Below are positions 8,481 to 19,315 of a stretch of 56,547 nt of DNA, in pieces. Under the pieces are notes generated by a model, which saw only the letters and a list, made by a program, of their open reading frames with translations, ran no database searches and was not told the DNA's origin. This DNA comes from Ignavibacteriota bacterium (lineage in GTDB: Bacteria; Bacteroidota; Ignavibacteria; Tepidaquicellales; Tepidaquicellaceae). The number at the start of each line of letters is the position of its first letter. Positions within the stretch are counted from its first letter, which is position 1. Location of the stretch: positions 1 through 56,547 of the forward strand of contig JAPLFJ010000018.1 of NCBI GenBank assembly GCA_026390735.1, given 5' to 3'. Made by a program: the position numbers and the translations under genes.

Positions 8481-9145
8481 GTTAGTTCTGCTAATACTGT
8501 CATTCCTGCCGTAACTTTGTCGCCTGGCTTAACTTTTATATATGTGTTTCTGTCGAAGATTAAATCAACTCTTGAGCCGAATTTTATCATTCCAAACTTC
8601 TCTCCTGTTTTAACACTCTGGTTAAGTTTCACATCACACACGATTCTTCTTGCAACGAAACCTGCTATCTGTTTAAAGATTAATTTCTTCCCTTTAGCGG
8701 TCTCAACTCCAAGCTCGCTTCTTTCGTTCTTGTCAGAAGCTTTATGGTTGAATGCTACAAGGTATTCACCTTTGACGTAATTGAAGTACTTAAGTGTTCC
8801 GCTTACCGGATAACAGTTTACGTGAACGTTTAAAGGTGACAGGAATATGCTTAACTGCTTAACTTTTATGTCACCGAAATAATCCTTGTAAATATTTTCC
8901 ACATCTTCAATCAGAACAACCTTGCCGTCGGCAGGGGATATGACTGAATTATCTGTAAGGTTTTCAGGTAATACTCTTGAAGGGTCCCTGAAAAAGTACA
9001 GCGTAAAAAGAAGCAGGAAAAAAGATAAACTCAGGAGTAGTATTTTTATCAAAGGAATGTTTACAAAAAATGCGATAACATCCAGTGCAAGTGTTACATA
9101 GATTACTTTCATTACAACATCTTTACCGTAATTGGTTATTTTCAT
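8477..9145 (-). CDS. psd: Phosphatidylserine decarboxylase proenzyme (short type)
   Basis: A 222-residue proenzyme that decarboxylates phosphatidylserine to phosphatidylethanolamine at the inner membrane. It has two hydrophobic segments (about 12-52), the PADG motif with D73, LNVHVN with H108, and the self-cleavage site FGS at G190-S191, where the serine becomes the pyruvoyl group. The short form without the long N-terminal part is usual in this phylum. It starts 18 bases after purC and overlaps pssA by 4 bases. Confidence 0.93.
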   Translation of the reverse strand: MKITNYGKDVVMKVIYVTLALDVIAFFVNIPLIKILLLSLSFFLLLFTLYFFRDPSRVLPENLTDNSVISPADGKVVLIEDVENIYKDYFGDIKVKQLSIFLSPLNVHVNCYPVSGTLKYFNYVKGEYLVAFNHKASDKNERSELGVETAKGKKLIFKQIAGFVARRIVCDVKLNQSVKTGEKFGMIKFGSRVDLIFDRNTYIKVKPGDKVTAGMTVLAELT

Positions 9146-9163
9146 CAGTTGCTTTTTAGTCGG

Positions 9164-9871
9164 TTATTTAGATAAACGGTTTCTTATCTCAAGATAGGCA
9201 TCTTCTACCTTGCCTAAATCGAAACGGAATCTGTCTTTATCCATTTTCTCGTTTGTCTCGGAGTCCCAGAACCTGCAGGTATCGGGAGAAATCTCGTCTG
9301 CGAGAATAATGTTGCCGTTAACATCTTTTCCAAACTCAAGTTTGAAATCAACAAGTCTGATTTTTCTTTCGGCGAAGTATTTTTTCAGAAGTTCATTAAT
9401 TTTTAATGTTAATGACTTTATGAAATTTAACTCTTCTGAGTTTGCCAGTCCTAATGCATAAATATGCTCTTCGTTAAAGAGCGGGTCACCCAGTTCATCA
9501 GATTTAAGGTAGTACTCGACTATAGGATGTTTCAGTACGAATCCCTCTTTAAACCCGAACTTCTTTACTAAACTGCCGGCAGCAATGTTCCTGCAGACAA
9601 CTTCGACTTTAATTATGTCAACTTTCTTAACAATCATTTCATTGTCAGAAATCTTTTCCACGAAATGAGTAGGAATGCCGTTTGCAATCAGATGATTGAA
9701 AATCAAAGTGGTGATTTCCGTGTTCATTATTCCCTTATTAGAAATTTTGTCTTTCTTTAATCCGTTGAATGCAGTTGCATCATCCTTGAATTCCTGGATA
9801 TAAAGATCAGGCTTACCTGATATTGAATAAATTTTCTTTGCTTTGCCTTCGTATTGTAATGTCTTTTCCAA
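9164..9871 (-). CDS. purC: SAICAR synthetase (phosphoribosylaminoimidazole-succinocarboxamide synthase)
   Basis: A 235-residue cytosolic enzyme joining CAIR and aspartate with ATP in purine synthesis. Seen: YEGKAKKIY (7-15), VVCRNIAAGS, KLEFGKD and ADEISPDTCRFWD, all hallmarks of the short PurC type. It is the upstream gene of a minus-strand group with psd and pssA; the pairing with lipid genes has no obvious functional link. The upstream side is a REP-like hairpin array. Confidence 0.95.
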   Translation of the reverse strand: MEKTLQYEGKAKKIYSISGKPDLYIQEFKDDATAFNGLKKDKISNKGIMNTEITTLIFNHLIANGIPTHFVEKISDNEMIVKKVDIIKVEVVCRNIAAGSLVKKFGFKEGFVLKHPIVEYYLKSDELGDPLFNEEHIYALGLANSEELNFIKSLTLKINELLKKYFAERKIRLVDFKLEFGKDVNGNIILADEISPDTCRFWDSETNEKMDKDRFRFDLGKVEDAYLEIRNRLSK

Positions 9872-9947
9872 AGTCAGTTTTATAATTTTAATAAATTAAG
9901 GATTTTAAACGTAAAATTCTATTCTTACTTAAAGAGCTATTTCAAAT

Positions 9948-10091
9948 TCAACCCCTTGGGGGTTGACATTTGATTATTTATATCCCCCGGCTTCGCACGG
10001 GGGTTATTCACATTTAACCCCTTCGGGGTATTTAAACTTTGAAATATTACTTTAATACCCAATGGGTTTGTGTTAAACTCCCTGGGGTATT
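9948..10091. repeat. REP-like array of GC hairpins
   Basis: Successive palindromes in AT-rich sequence: 9948-9966 (TCAACCCC TTG GGGGTTGA), 9984-10003 (CCCCCGG..CGGGGG), 10017-10029 (ACCCCTTCGGGGT), 10057-10067 (ACCCAATGGGT), and a degenerate one ending near 10090. It fills the gap between purC and the rpsA terminator and resembles the array at 70-148. No gene is seen in 9872-10144. Confidence 0.6.
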
Positions 10092-10144
10092 AAAATCTTA
10101 ATATATTACTTCAAGTTATATCTTCCAAATGTTATTTTAAATCA

Positions 10145-10177
10145 TAAAAAACCCGTGCTTATGCTATAAACACGGGT
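10145..10177 (-). terminator. Rho-independent terminator after rpsA
   Basis: On the minus strand the 7-bp stem ACCCGTG / CACGGGT with a 13-nt loop is followed by TTTTTTATG, 42 bases beyond the rpsA stop codon. Confidence 0.85.
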
Positions 10178-10218
10178 CAATTCATTTACATATTAATCTG
10201 ATTCAGAATAATAACAGC

Positions 10219-12102
10219 CTAAACAGTTTCAGGCTTATCTTCAGCAGGCTTAACTGAACCTTCAACTACAGGTGCTTCAGGAACCTGGACTACCGGTGTG
10301 TTTGGTTCGTCACCGATAATGTCTTCAATCCTGAAATCAATCTGTTCTGATTCGTAAGTCTTTGCTCTTTCCTGAATGTCTTTCTGTGTGAACTTGCGCG
10401 GTATTCTGAACTTTGCAATATAATCATCAATTTCGCTCTGGTCTTTGTCTCTTAAATACTCAACAACTGAAAGAACGATTTTCTTGTTAGTCTTGTCAAA
10501 CTCGATTACTCTTGCTTTCAGAATTTCGCCTACTTTAAATAAGTCTGCAAAATTTCTTACTGAAGAAGTTGCGAGTTGTGATGCAGGAACGAATGAATCT
10601 ACCATGTCAGGTAATTCAACTATGATTCCTTTTTCAATAGTTTTCAATATCTTTGCTTCTGTATCTAATCCCGGTTTGTATTTTGTTTCGAGTGTATCCC
10701 ATGGGTTTTCAAGCAACTGCTTGTGACCGAGTGATATCTTCTGGTTTGCAACATCTATTCCGAGTATTACTACATCTATTTCATCACCCATTTTTACGAA
10801 TTCATTAACGTCAAGAATTTTCTTTGTCCATGAAAGGTCTGAGATATGTACCAATCCGTCTACACCTTCTTCGAGTTCTACAAAAATACCGAAGTTCGTG
10901 ATGTTACAGACTTTACCCTTTTGTTTGGTTCCAACAGGGAATTTGTCGAGAAGACTCTGCCACGGGTTAGGTGTTAACTGTTTCATACCTAATGACAGTT
11001 TTCTGTTATCAAAGTCAATGTTTAAAATCTGTGCTTCAACTAACTGACCCATTGTAACCATCTGGCTTGGGTTGGTAATATGCTGAGTCCAGGACATTTC
11101 ACTGATGTGAATAAGACCTTCGATACCTTTTTGAATTTCGATAAACGCACCGTAGTCTGTTAACGAAACGACTTTACCCGATACTTTATCACCGACTTTA
11201 TATTTTTCCTGAATATTATCCCATGGATGTGACTGAAGTTGTTTTAATCCAAGGTATACTCTCGATTTTTCCTGATCGAATTCGATAACGAATACATCGA
11301 TAACATCGTCAAGTTTAACGATATCCGAAGGATGATTAATTCTGCCCCATGAAAGGTCAGTAATGTGAATCAATCCGTCAAGACCGCCTAAATCAACGAA
11401 TACACCAAAGTCTGTGATAGCTTTCACAGTAGCCTTTAAAGTCATTCCCTTTTGAATGGTCTTTAAAAGTTCTTCTCTCTGTCCTGCCATCGATTCTTCG
11501 ATAAGAACCTTATGAGAAACGATAATATTCTCAATCTGATTGTTAATTTTGATAACTTTAAAGTCCATCATCTTGCCAACGTATTCATCGTAATCTCTGA
11601 TAGGCTTGGTGTCAATCTGTGAACCCGGTAAGAATGCCGTTAAACCGCTAAGGTCAACAACAAATCCGCCCTTGATTCGTCTTAAACATTTTCCTCTTAC
11701 AACTGTACCGTCTTTCTGAGCATCAACAATCTTTTCCCACATCTTGATTGAATCAGCTTTCTTTTTGGAAAGAACGAGTTGTCCCTCTTTATCTTCAATC
11801 TTTTCAAGGAAAATTTCAATTTCGTTACCTACTACCAGTTCTTCAGGATGAGCGAATTCATTAGATGAAACTCTTCCGTCTGATTTAGAACCGATGTCGA
11901 TAAGAACATCTTCACCGTGTATTGCAACGATTTTTCCTTTTACGAGTTCGTTTTCCTTGATAACGTTAAAAGTTCTTTCATAGAGCTTTAACATATCCTG
12001 AAATTCGGCTTCATCGTAGTCTGATGAGATGAATTTTGTTGAAACTTTTTCCTCGGATTTTTTAGGAGTGAGTACTGCGTCTTTCTTTATTTCGTCTGAC
12101 AT
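10219..12102 (-). CDS. rpsA: 30S ribosomal protein S1
   Basis: A 627-residue protein with six S1 RNA-binding repeats at roughly 51-118, 132-200, 218-287, 305-375, 391-461 and 478-545. Repeats 3-5 carry the clearest signature (FGVFVDLGGLDGLIHITDLSW and close variants). It binds mRNA on the small ribosomal subunit and helps initiation on messages with weak Shine-Dalgarno sequences, which are the majority in this window. The N-terminal 45 residues and the acidic, proline-rich C-terminal tail are extra relative to E. coli S1 (557). It follows cmk with a 90-base gap; the cmk-rpsA pairing is common in bacteria. Confidence 0.95.
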   Translation of the reverse strand: MSDEIKKDAVLTPKKSEEKVSTKFISSDYDEAEFQDMLKLYERTFNVIKENELVKGKIVAIHGEDVLIDIGSKSDGRVSSNEFAHPEELVVGNEIEIFLEKIEDKEGQLVLSKKKADSIKMWEKIVDAQKDGTVVRGKCLRRIKGGFVVDLSGLTAFLPGSQIDTKPIRDYDEYVGKMMDFKVIKINNQIENIIVSHKVLIEESMAGQREELLKTIQKGMTLKATVKAITDFGVFVDLGGLDGLIHITDLSWGRINHPSDIVKLDDVIDVFVIEFDQEKSRVYLGLKQLQSHPWDNIQEKYKVGDKVSGKVVSLTDYGAFIEIQKGIEGLIHISEMSWTQHITNPSQMVTMGQLVEAQILNIDFDNRKLSLGMKQLTPNPWQSLLDKFPVGTKQKGKVCNITNFGIFVELEEGVDGLVHISDLSWTKKILDVNEFVKMGDEIDVVILGIDVANQKISLGHKQLLENPWDTLETKYKPGLDTEAKILKTIEKGIIVELPDMVDSFVPASQLATSSVRNFADLFKVGEILKARVIEFDKTNKKIVLSVVEYLRDKDQSEIDDYIAKFRIPRKFTQKDIQERAKTYESEQIDFRIEDIIGDEPNTPVVQVPEAPVVEGSVKPAEDKPETV

Positions 12103-12192
12103 ATTATTTACTTCCGGTTAATTTTTCTTTCATTTTCAAACCGGATTAAAAATGAAAGTTTATTTTGTTAAATTCCTTCGGGCAATATACCC

Positions 12193-12876
12193 TCAGGGTT
12201 GAATTAAATTCGTTTCCGGGTTGGTTATTATCCTGAAAAGATAATTAACCTGTTCTTCTACTATCATGTTTGTAGTGTCAACAACTATCGCATTCTCTGC
12301 TTTTCTTAAAATCACAGGGCTCTTCTTCATTTCCATATCGTCTCTTAACTTTATTTCTCTTTCTATCTTGTCTTTTGCTATCTTCTGTCCGAAGTCCAGG
12401 AAGTCCTGGTGCCTTCTTGCAACTCTTGCACTCATATCGCTGACTAAATAAAACTTAAAGTTGGCTTTCGGGAAAACATTATTACCGATATCCTTGCCTT
12501 CCATCACCAGTCCTGAAGAACCGTCATTAAGTTTAACCAGCTTCTCGTTGATAATTCTTCTCATTGCGCCAATCTTGCTTATCTGACTTACTTTATTCGT
12601 TACATCGAGTCTTTTGAAGTTTTTAATCATATCAGCTTCTTCCTGAAAGACTGTTTCATTGGTAAACTTAAGTTCTATACCCTGCGCAACTTTACAGATT
12701 GCAAGATAATCATTAAGTTTTACGTTATTATTCAAAACATAATAAGTAACAGCACGGTAATAAGAGCCGCTATCGATGTACCTGAAACCAAGTTTATTTG
12801 CCAATAATTGAGAAGTAATACTCTTACCGGTTCCCGATGGACCATCAATCGCAATTATCAAATTTTCATTATCCAT
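12193..12876 (-). CDS. cmk: Cytidylate kinase
   Basis: A 227-residue P-loop kinase phosphorylating CMP and dCMP. The Walker A motif is GPSGTGKS (12-19), followed by YIDSGSYYRAVTYY, where most relatives have DTGAMYRA. MEGKDIGNNVFP corresponds to the conserved GRDIGTVVFP region with K replacing R, and ARVARRHQD is the lid. Despite these small changes all regions of the family are present. It is upstream of rpsA in the same direction. Confidence 0.9.
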   Translation of the reverse strand: MDNENLIIAIDGPSGTGKSITSQLLANKLGFRYIDSGSYYRAVTYYVLNNNVKLNDYLAICKVAQGIELKFTNETVFQEEADMIKNFKRLDVTNKVSQISKIGAMRRIINEKLVKLNDGSSGLVMEGKDIGNNVFPKANFKFYLVSDMSARVARRHQDFLDFGQKIAKDKIEREIKLRDDMEMKKSPVILRKAENAIVVDTTNMIVEEQVNYLFRIITNPETNLIQP

Positions 12877-13103
12877 TAAAACATCTAATCAAATTTCGAA
12901 TAACAATAAATATCACAAAAATTAAGCAATTATTCAAGGTAATAGGGGGAGTATCTGGATTGAAAGTTGAAAAAGCAGTTATTTTAGAAAAAACATCCTC
13001 AAATTACGCAAATTATGCTGATTTTGCGAATATTTATGAAAACAAACTGGAAGCTTGTCTTACAGAGTAACACAATCATCCTGCTTGTGGAAAATAACCA
13101 GAT

Positions 13104-14456
13104 TTACAACGAATATCCCGACAGTCTTTTAAACAGTGAAATTGCATAAGTATCCGTCATTCCTGCTATAAATTCACAGATTTGAAGGATTCTTGAATAT
13201 ATATCTTCTTCAGGATATCCGTCATTACCAAGAAACTGTTTTGGCAGTATATCTATAAGTTTATCGCTTAAGACATCTTCCTTTCTTAGTTTATCGCGTA
13301 AATCGTGATAATTGTTCACTGCAATTATAAACATATCAAGGAGTTTCTCCACTACATTAAATCCTGATATCTCTATCATAACCACATCCCTTGAGTTGTA
13401 AATCTTTGAAACAGAAAGTCTTTCAATTGTGTTCAGTACGTCTTTCCTGTCTTTTTTCAGTTCGTCAAGAATTGCTTTGTCATAATTCCCGTTAAGAATA
13501 TCCTTCTCGCTATCGAGAAATATCTTAGCCGATTCTTCAACGAGATAAGTTATCACTTTCGAACGCAGATATCCGATTTGCTCTTTTCTGTCCCTTATAT
13601 TCTCAAACTTGGCTTTGTTGAAATATTCTTCAGGAAGTATCGAACGGAGAATATCTCTTCCTTCTTCAAAAGGAATTAAACCGATTCGTATTCCGTCTTC
13701 AAAATCTATGATTCTGTAGCAAATGTCGTCTGCTGCCTCGACTAAATATGCAAGAGGGTGGCGTGAATATAGCCCGTCTTTATTTTGTGATATGTCAAGA
13801 CTTGAAAATACTTCGTCAAAACTTTCTTTTTCAGCATAAAAATATCCGTACTTTTTATGGATCCTTGAATAGTGCTGTTTACCTTCTTTAAAAGAAGCAC
13901 ACGGATATTTTGTAAAAGTTGCAAGAGTGCTGTAAGTGAGTGAAATATTTCCTTTAAGTATGTTATGCCTGTTTGTTAAAATCCTGAACCCGTTTGCATT
14001 ACCCTCAAAGTTAATAAGGTCAGTCCATTTTTCAGGAGCGATGGAATCTTTAAACCTGAGACCCGGACCTTTTTTAAAATAATTACTGATTGCAGATTCA
14101 CCTGAGTGTCCGAACGGGGGATTGCCGATGTCGTGAGCAAGACAGGCAGTAGCTACTACTGAACCAAAATCTTCTACAGAAACAGAATTAAGTTTATGTC
14201 TGTTTATAATCTCCGTGCCGATTTTCTTTGCCAGTGACCTTCCGACGCAGGATGTTTCAAGGCTGTGCGTAAGTCTTGTATGAACAAAATCGCTTTCCGG
14301 AAGCGGAATCACCTGTGTCTTGTCCTGCAATCTGCGGAAAGCAGAGGAGAATACAACCCTGTCGAAATCAACTTCGAAGGTTGTTCTGGTTTTACTTGCC
14401 GAATCTGTTTTAGTTTCTTCCAGTCTGTCAGAAGAAAATAGTCTTTCCCAATCCAT
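13104..14456 (-). CDS. dgt: dGTP triphosphohydrolase family protein (HD domain)
   Basis: A 450-residue HD-superfamily enzyme expected to cut dGTP (or other dNTPs) to the nucleoside and triphosphate. Seen: FRRLQDKTQV (40-49), FVHTRLTHSLE with H59 and H64, and the metal-binding ACLAHDIGNPPFGHSGE with H108/D109 and H117. Residues LVEAADDICYRIIDFEDG supply the later aspartate. Length is close to the proteobacterial enzyme. Substrate range among dNTPs is not decidable here. A clear promoter of the TTG-N20-TATTTTTG form lies at 14483-14513, about 30 bases from the ATG. Confidence 0.88.
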   Translation of the reverse strand: MDWERLFSSDRLEETKTDSASKTRTTFEVDFDRVVFSSAFRRLQDKTQVIPLPESDFVHTRLTHSLETSCVGRSLAKKIGTEIINRHKLNSVSVEDFGSVVATACLAHDIGNPPFGHSGESAISNYFKKGPGLRFKDSIAPEKWTDLINFEGNANGFRILTNRHNILKGNISLTYSTLATFTKYPCASFKEGKQHYSRIHKKYGYFYAEKESFDEVFSSLDISQNKDGLYSRHPLAYLVEAADDICYRIIDFEDGIRIGLIPFEEGRDILRSILPEEYFNKAKFENIRDRKEQIGYLRSKVITYLVEESAKIFLDSEKDILNGNYDKAILDELKKDRKDVLNTIERLSVSKIYNSRDVVMIEISGFNVVEKLLDMFIIAVNNYHDLRDKLRKEDVLSDKLIDILPKQFLGNDGYPEEDIYSRILQICEFIAGMTDTYAISLFKRLSGYSL

Positions 14457-14482
14457 CGTAATTATTTATAAGTAAGTAAATA

Positions 14483-14513
14483 CAAAAATAGACATATCGT
14501 TAAAGGAAAGCAA
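14483..14513 (-). promoter_or_regulatory. Bacteroidota-type promoter of dgt
   Basis: On the minus strand TTG (14511-14513) is followed by exactly 20 bases and then TATTTTTG (14483-14490), a full match to the TAnnTTTG -7 element known for the primary sigma factor of Bacteroidota. The start codon follows about 26 bases downstream. Confidence 0.7.
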
Positions 14514-14560
14514 GGTTTGTAAAATTTGTAACAGGTAAACGCAACAGTTCTAAAAATACC

Positions 14561-14588
14561 AAAACCCGGAATCTGAATCCCGGGTTTT
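14561..14588 (-). terminator. Terminator hairpin after the small exported protein gene
   Basis: A 9-bp stem AAAACCCGG / CCGGGTTTT with a 10-nt loop; on the minus strand it is followed by GGTATTTTTAG. It lies 15 bases past the stop codon of the gene at 14604 and upstream of the dgt promoter. Confidence 0.75.
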
Positions 14589-14603
14589 GATATAACGGAG
14601 TAT

Positions 14604-14825
14604 TCAATGATGAATGAATACTATTCTTCTGTGATGTTTCTTGTGGTGTTTAGGAGTGACATAAATTACTGGTCTTACGTAGCAGTGCTGCTTCACGTAA
14701 ACGACTCTGCGTCTTGGTCGTGCAAAGTCTTCTTCTCCTGCCTCGGATGTCTTGCTGTAAGCGTCAGCAAGGACTATCCCGAAAAACAGAACCAGAACGA
14801 AAAGAATAAATTTTGTTGTTTTCAT
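14604..14825 (-). CDS. Small exported basic, histidine-rich protein
   Basis: A 73-residue protein of unknown function. The first 20-24 residues are a signal peptide (KFILFVLVLFFGIVLADA). The mature part is strongly basic, with RPRRR and a terminal HHKKHHRR...FIHH, so metal or polyanion binding is conceivable but unproven. It has its own hairpin terminator (14561-14588), and a hairpin with a short T-run lies just upstream (14848-14874). These support a real, independently transcribed gene. I recognise no family. Confidence 0.6.
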   Translation of the reverse strand: MKTTKFILFVLVLFFGIVLADAYSKTSEAGEEDFARPRRRVVYVKQHCYVRPVIYVTPKHHKKHHRRIVFIHH

Positions 14826-14926
14826 TCTACTAAATTTAATTAATAAAAATGTAAGAATTAAAATTACTTACATTATTTTAGACAATGAAAACAACAATAG
14901 GTTTAAGTTTAAACGATTTGTCTGAA

Positions 14927-14956
14927 ATAAAAACAGCAGATCAAAAACCTGCTGTT
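14927..14956 (-). terminator. Terminator after the PepSY-like gene
   Basis: On the minus strand the stem AACAGCAG / CTGCTGTT (8 bp, 9-nt loop) is followed by TTTATTTC, 26 bases beyond the stop codon of the gene at 14982. Confidence 0.8.
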
Positions 14957-14981
14957 GTACATCCCTAAATAATATTAACTC

Positions 14982-15401
14982 TTAATCGTCGTCTGCATCT
15001 GAGCCGTCCTTATTAAAGTACAGTTCAATAATCTTGCCGTCTTTTATAATGTCTACCTCGTAAGAAACAATCCCGTTAAGGTCGTCGACCTTGTATGCAC
15101 GTTTAATCTCATTATCTTTGAATTTATCTTTCACGCTTTTCTTAACAGCGTCGGGCAGAATGTCGTAGGCAATCATCACACCTGTCTCCTGCCATTTACC
15201 ATCATCCGCAAAAGTAGTATAATAGTTTATACTGTCCGAAGTAAATTCTGCAGTATAATCATCATCATCTGTTTCCCATTTGACCGAAGTTGCATTCGGG
15301 AATTTACCTTCAAAAGCAGATTTAACTTTGTCGGGTACCTTTGTTTGTGCAAACGAAACCGTCGCGGCACAAATCATTAATATCAATAATACTCTTTTCA
15401 T
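14982..15401 (-). CDS. Exported PepSY-like domain protein
   Basis: A 139-residue periplasmic or secreted protein. Residues 1-18 are a signal peptide ending SFA-Q. The mature part has two copies of a PepSY-like pattern typical of Bacteroidota proteins: a helix VPDKVKSAFEGKFPNATSVKW followed by strands, then LPDAVKKSVKDKFKDNEIKRAYKV followed by strands. The C-terminus is acidic (DGSDADDD). Exact role is unknown; this fold is called beta-lactamase-inhibitor-like in databases. It lies 22 bases after the outer-membrane protein gene, so the two probably share a transcript. Confidence 0.75.
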   Translation of the reverse strand: MKRVLLILMICAATVSFAQTKVPDKVKSAFEGKFPNATSVKWETDDDDYTAEFTSDSINYYTTFADDGKWQETGVMIAYDILPDAVKKSVKDKFKDNEIKRAYKVDDLNGIVSYEVDIIKDGKIIELYFNKDGSDADDD

Positions 15402-15423
15402 TTTATGTTTAATTTTAATAAGT

Positions 15424-16035
15424 TTAAAATCCGTAAACTATTCCCAGTGAATAAACCGGAGTTGTTGTGCCATAATAAGGTGAATTTTTGTCGTTGAGTA
15501 CATCAACTTTCAGTTCGCCCGTAATACCGGCACCTGAATTTGCTATCTGCTGATAAAAACCTGCACCAAGGTATATGAACGGAACTTCTTTTCTTTCTTT
15601 GTCATAATAATAATTACCGCCAATTGAAGTTGCTATTAGTACAGGGTTCTCATAACTGTAATATGCAGGTTCAAGCAATGCGTAGAACTGTCTGACAGGA
15701 GCAAACCTCATTGAAATGCTCGTACCGAACTGATTGTACCCAATTGTGTTGCCGCTTGCATCTTTGTAATCGCTCTGCCAGGCACGTGAATATCCTATCT
15801 TCAGTATAGTACTGATCATATTATTAAACTTGTAACCGATTGACGGTGCAATTGTCACCTGCGAATAACTTCCAAAACTTGCGCTGAATTCTCCGCCGTA
15901 GAAAAGATTGTCAGAGAATTTCTTGGACTGCTCGGAATTTAATTTATATCCGTTTGTGCTGAAATTCAATTCCTGTGAGAATGAAAGAGAAGATAATACT
16001 AATACCAGTAAAATTGTAAATAAAGTTGTTTTCAT
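15424..16035 (-). CDS. Outer-membrane beta-barrel-like exported protein
   Basis: I start this at the ATG at 16033-16035 (203 residues) rather than at the upstream in-frame ATG at 16098, because the residues that follow form a clean signal peptide (MKTTLFTILLVLVLSSLSFS-Q). The mature part alternates polar and hydrophobic residues in short strands (YGGEFSASFGSYSQVTIAPSI, ISTILKIGYSRAW) and ends with the aromatic residue F (SLGIVYGF), as in small outer-membrane barrels. Function unknown. It is cotranscribed with the PepSY-like gene. Confidence 0.7.
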   Translation of the reverse strand: MKTTLFTILLVLVLSSLSFSQELNFSTNGYKLNSEQSKKFSDNLFYGGEFSASFGSYSQVTIAPSIGYKFNNMISTILKIGYSRAWQSDYKDASGNTIGYNQFGTSISMRFAPVRQFYALLEPAYYSYENPVLIATSIGGNYYYDKERKEVPFIYLGAGFYQQIANSGAGITGELKVDVLNDKNSPYYGTTTPVYSLGIVYGF

Positions 16036-16238
16036 ATCTTTTGTAATGTTATTTAATATAATTAAATACAATTTCTCAAAATTAATCCTTTCAATCAATA
16101 CATTAATAAATTAATCCTGTAATTTATTTGGTTAAATCAGTTACGCTCTTTTAATCTTCAGTTACTGTTTCGGTAATATTATTGCCAAAAGAAATCAGTT
16201 TTTTTAAGGACTTTATTTGGCATTGAAAAACGTGATTA

Positions 16239-18637
<2,399 letters not shown>

Positions 18638-18655
18638 TTAACAGCGGAATCGGTA

Positions 18656-19315
18656 ATGGAGTTTTTTCTGATTATTCCGGCTTCAGGTACAGGCAGCAGA
18701 TTTGGACTAAAGACTCCAAAGCAGTTTTATAGAATAGACAGTAAAGAAATTTTAATACATACACTAAATAGGTTTAATCCGAATAAAAGGGTTAAATCTA
18801 TTTTTGTTTCTACAGGAAAAGAATACGTAAAAAAGATTTCGTCATTAGTAAAAAAACACAGAATAAGTAAGGTAAGTAATGTTTGCGTGGGAGGTAAACA
18901 CAGGCAGGATTCTGTTTACAATGCATTAAAGGAAATCGACTGCAAACCGGGTGATATAATAATAGTACACGATGCAGTACGACCTTTCGTATCAGATAAA
19001 CTGATTAACAGGTTAATGGACGAATCCGGAAAATATGATTGCGTTGTGCCGGGATTACCTTTGACAAACACTGTAAAGAGGACGAATAAAAGCGGTATTG
19101 TAATTAATACAGTGCCGAGAGAAAATTTATGGAGCATACAGACTCCTCAGTTTTTTAAGTATGAGAAATTAATTAAGGCGTTTGAAATCGCAAAGAAGAA
19201 AAACATAACCGGAACTGATGAAGCTGCGCTGATGGAGTATGCAGGATTTAAGGTGAAGGTGATTGAAGGCGAAAGTTCAAACGTAAAAATTACTACAAGA
19301 AAGGATGTTCGATGA
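18656..19315 (+). CDS. ispD: 2-C-methyl-D-erythritol 4-phosphate cytidylyltransferase
   Basis: A 219-residue enzyme of the MEP isoprenoid pathway, coupling MEP and CTP. The nucleotide-binding start is IPASGTGSRFGLKTPKQF (7-24), where most relatives have PAAGxGxRM; HDAVRPFVS and QTPQFF are the other family motifs. Length is normal. It overlaps the next gene by 4 bases. Confidence 0.93.
   Translation: MEFFLIIPASGTGSRFGLKTPKQFYRIDSKEILIHTLNRFNPNKRVKSIFVSTGKEYVKKISSLVKKHRISKVSNVCVGGKHRQDSVYNALKEIDCKPGDIIIVHDAVRPFVSDKLINRLMDESGKYDCVVPGLPLTNTVKRTNKSGIVINTVPRENLWSIQTPQFFKYEKLIKAFEIAKKKNITGTDEAALMEYAGFKVKVIEGESSNVKITTRKDVR

Noticed and set aside
12837-13070. Open frame of 77 codons on the plus strand between cmk and dgt
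   Set aside because: It overlaps the cmk start in antisense, has no recognisable domain and no promoter-like sequence; most likely chance.
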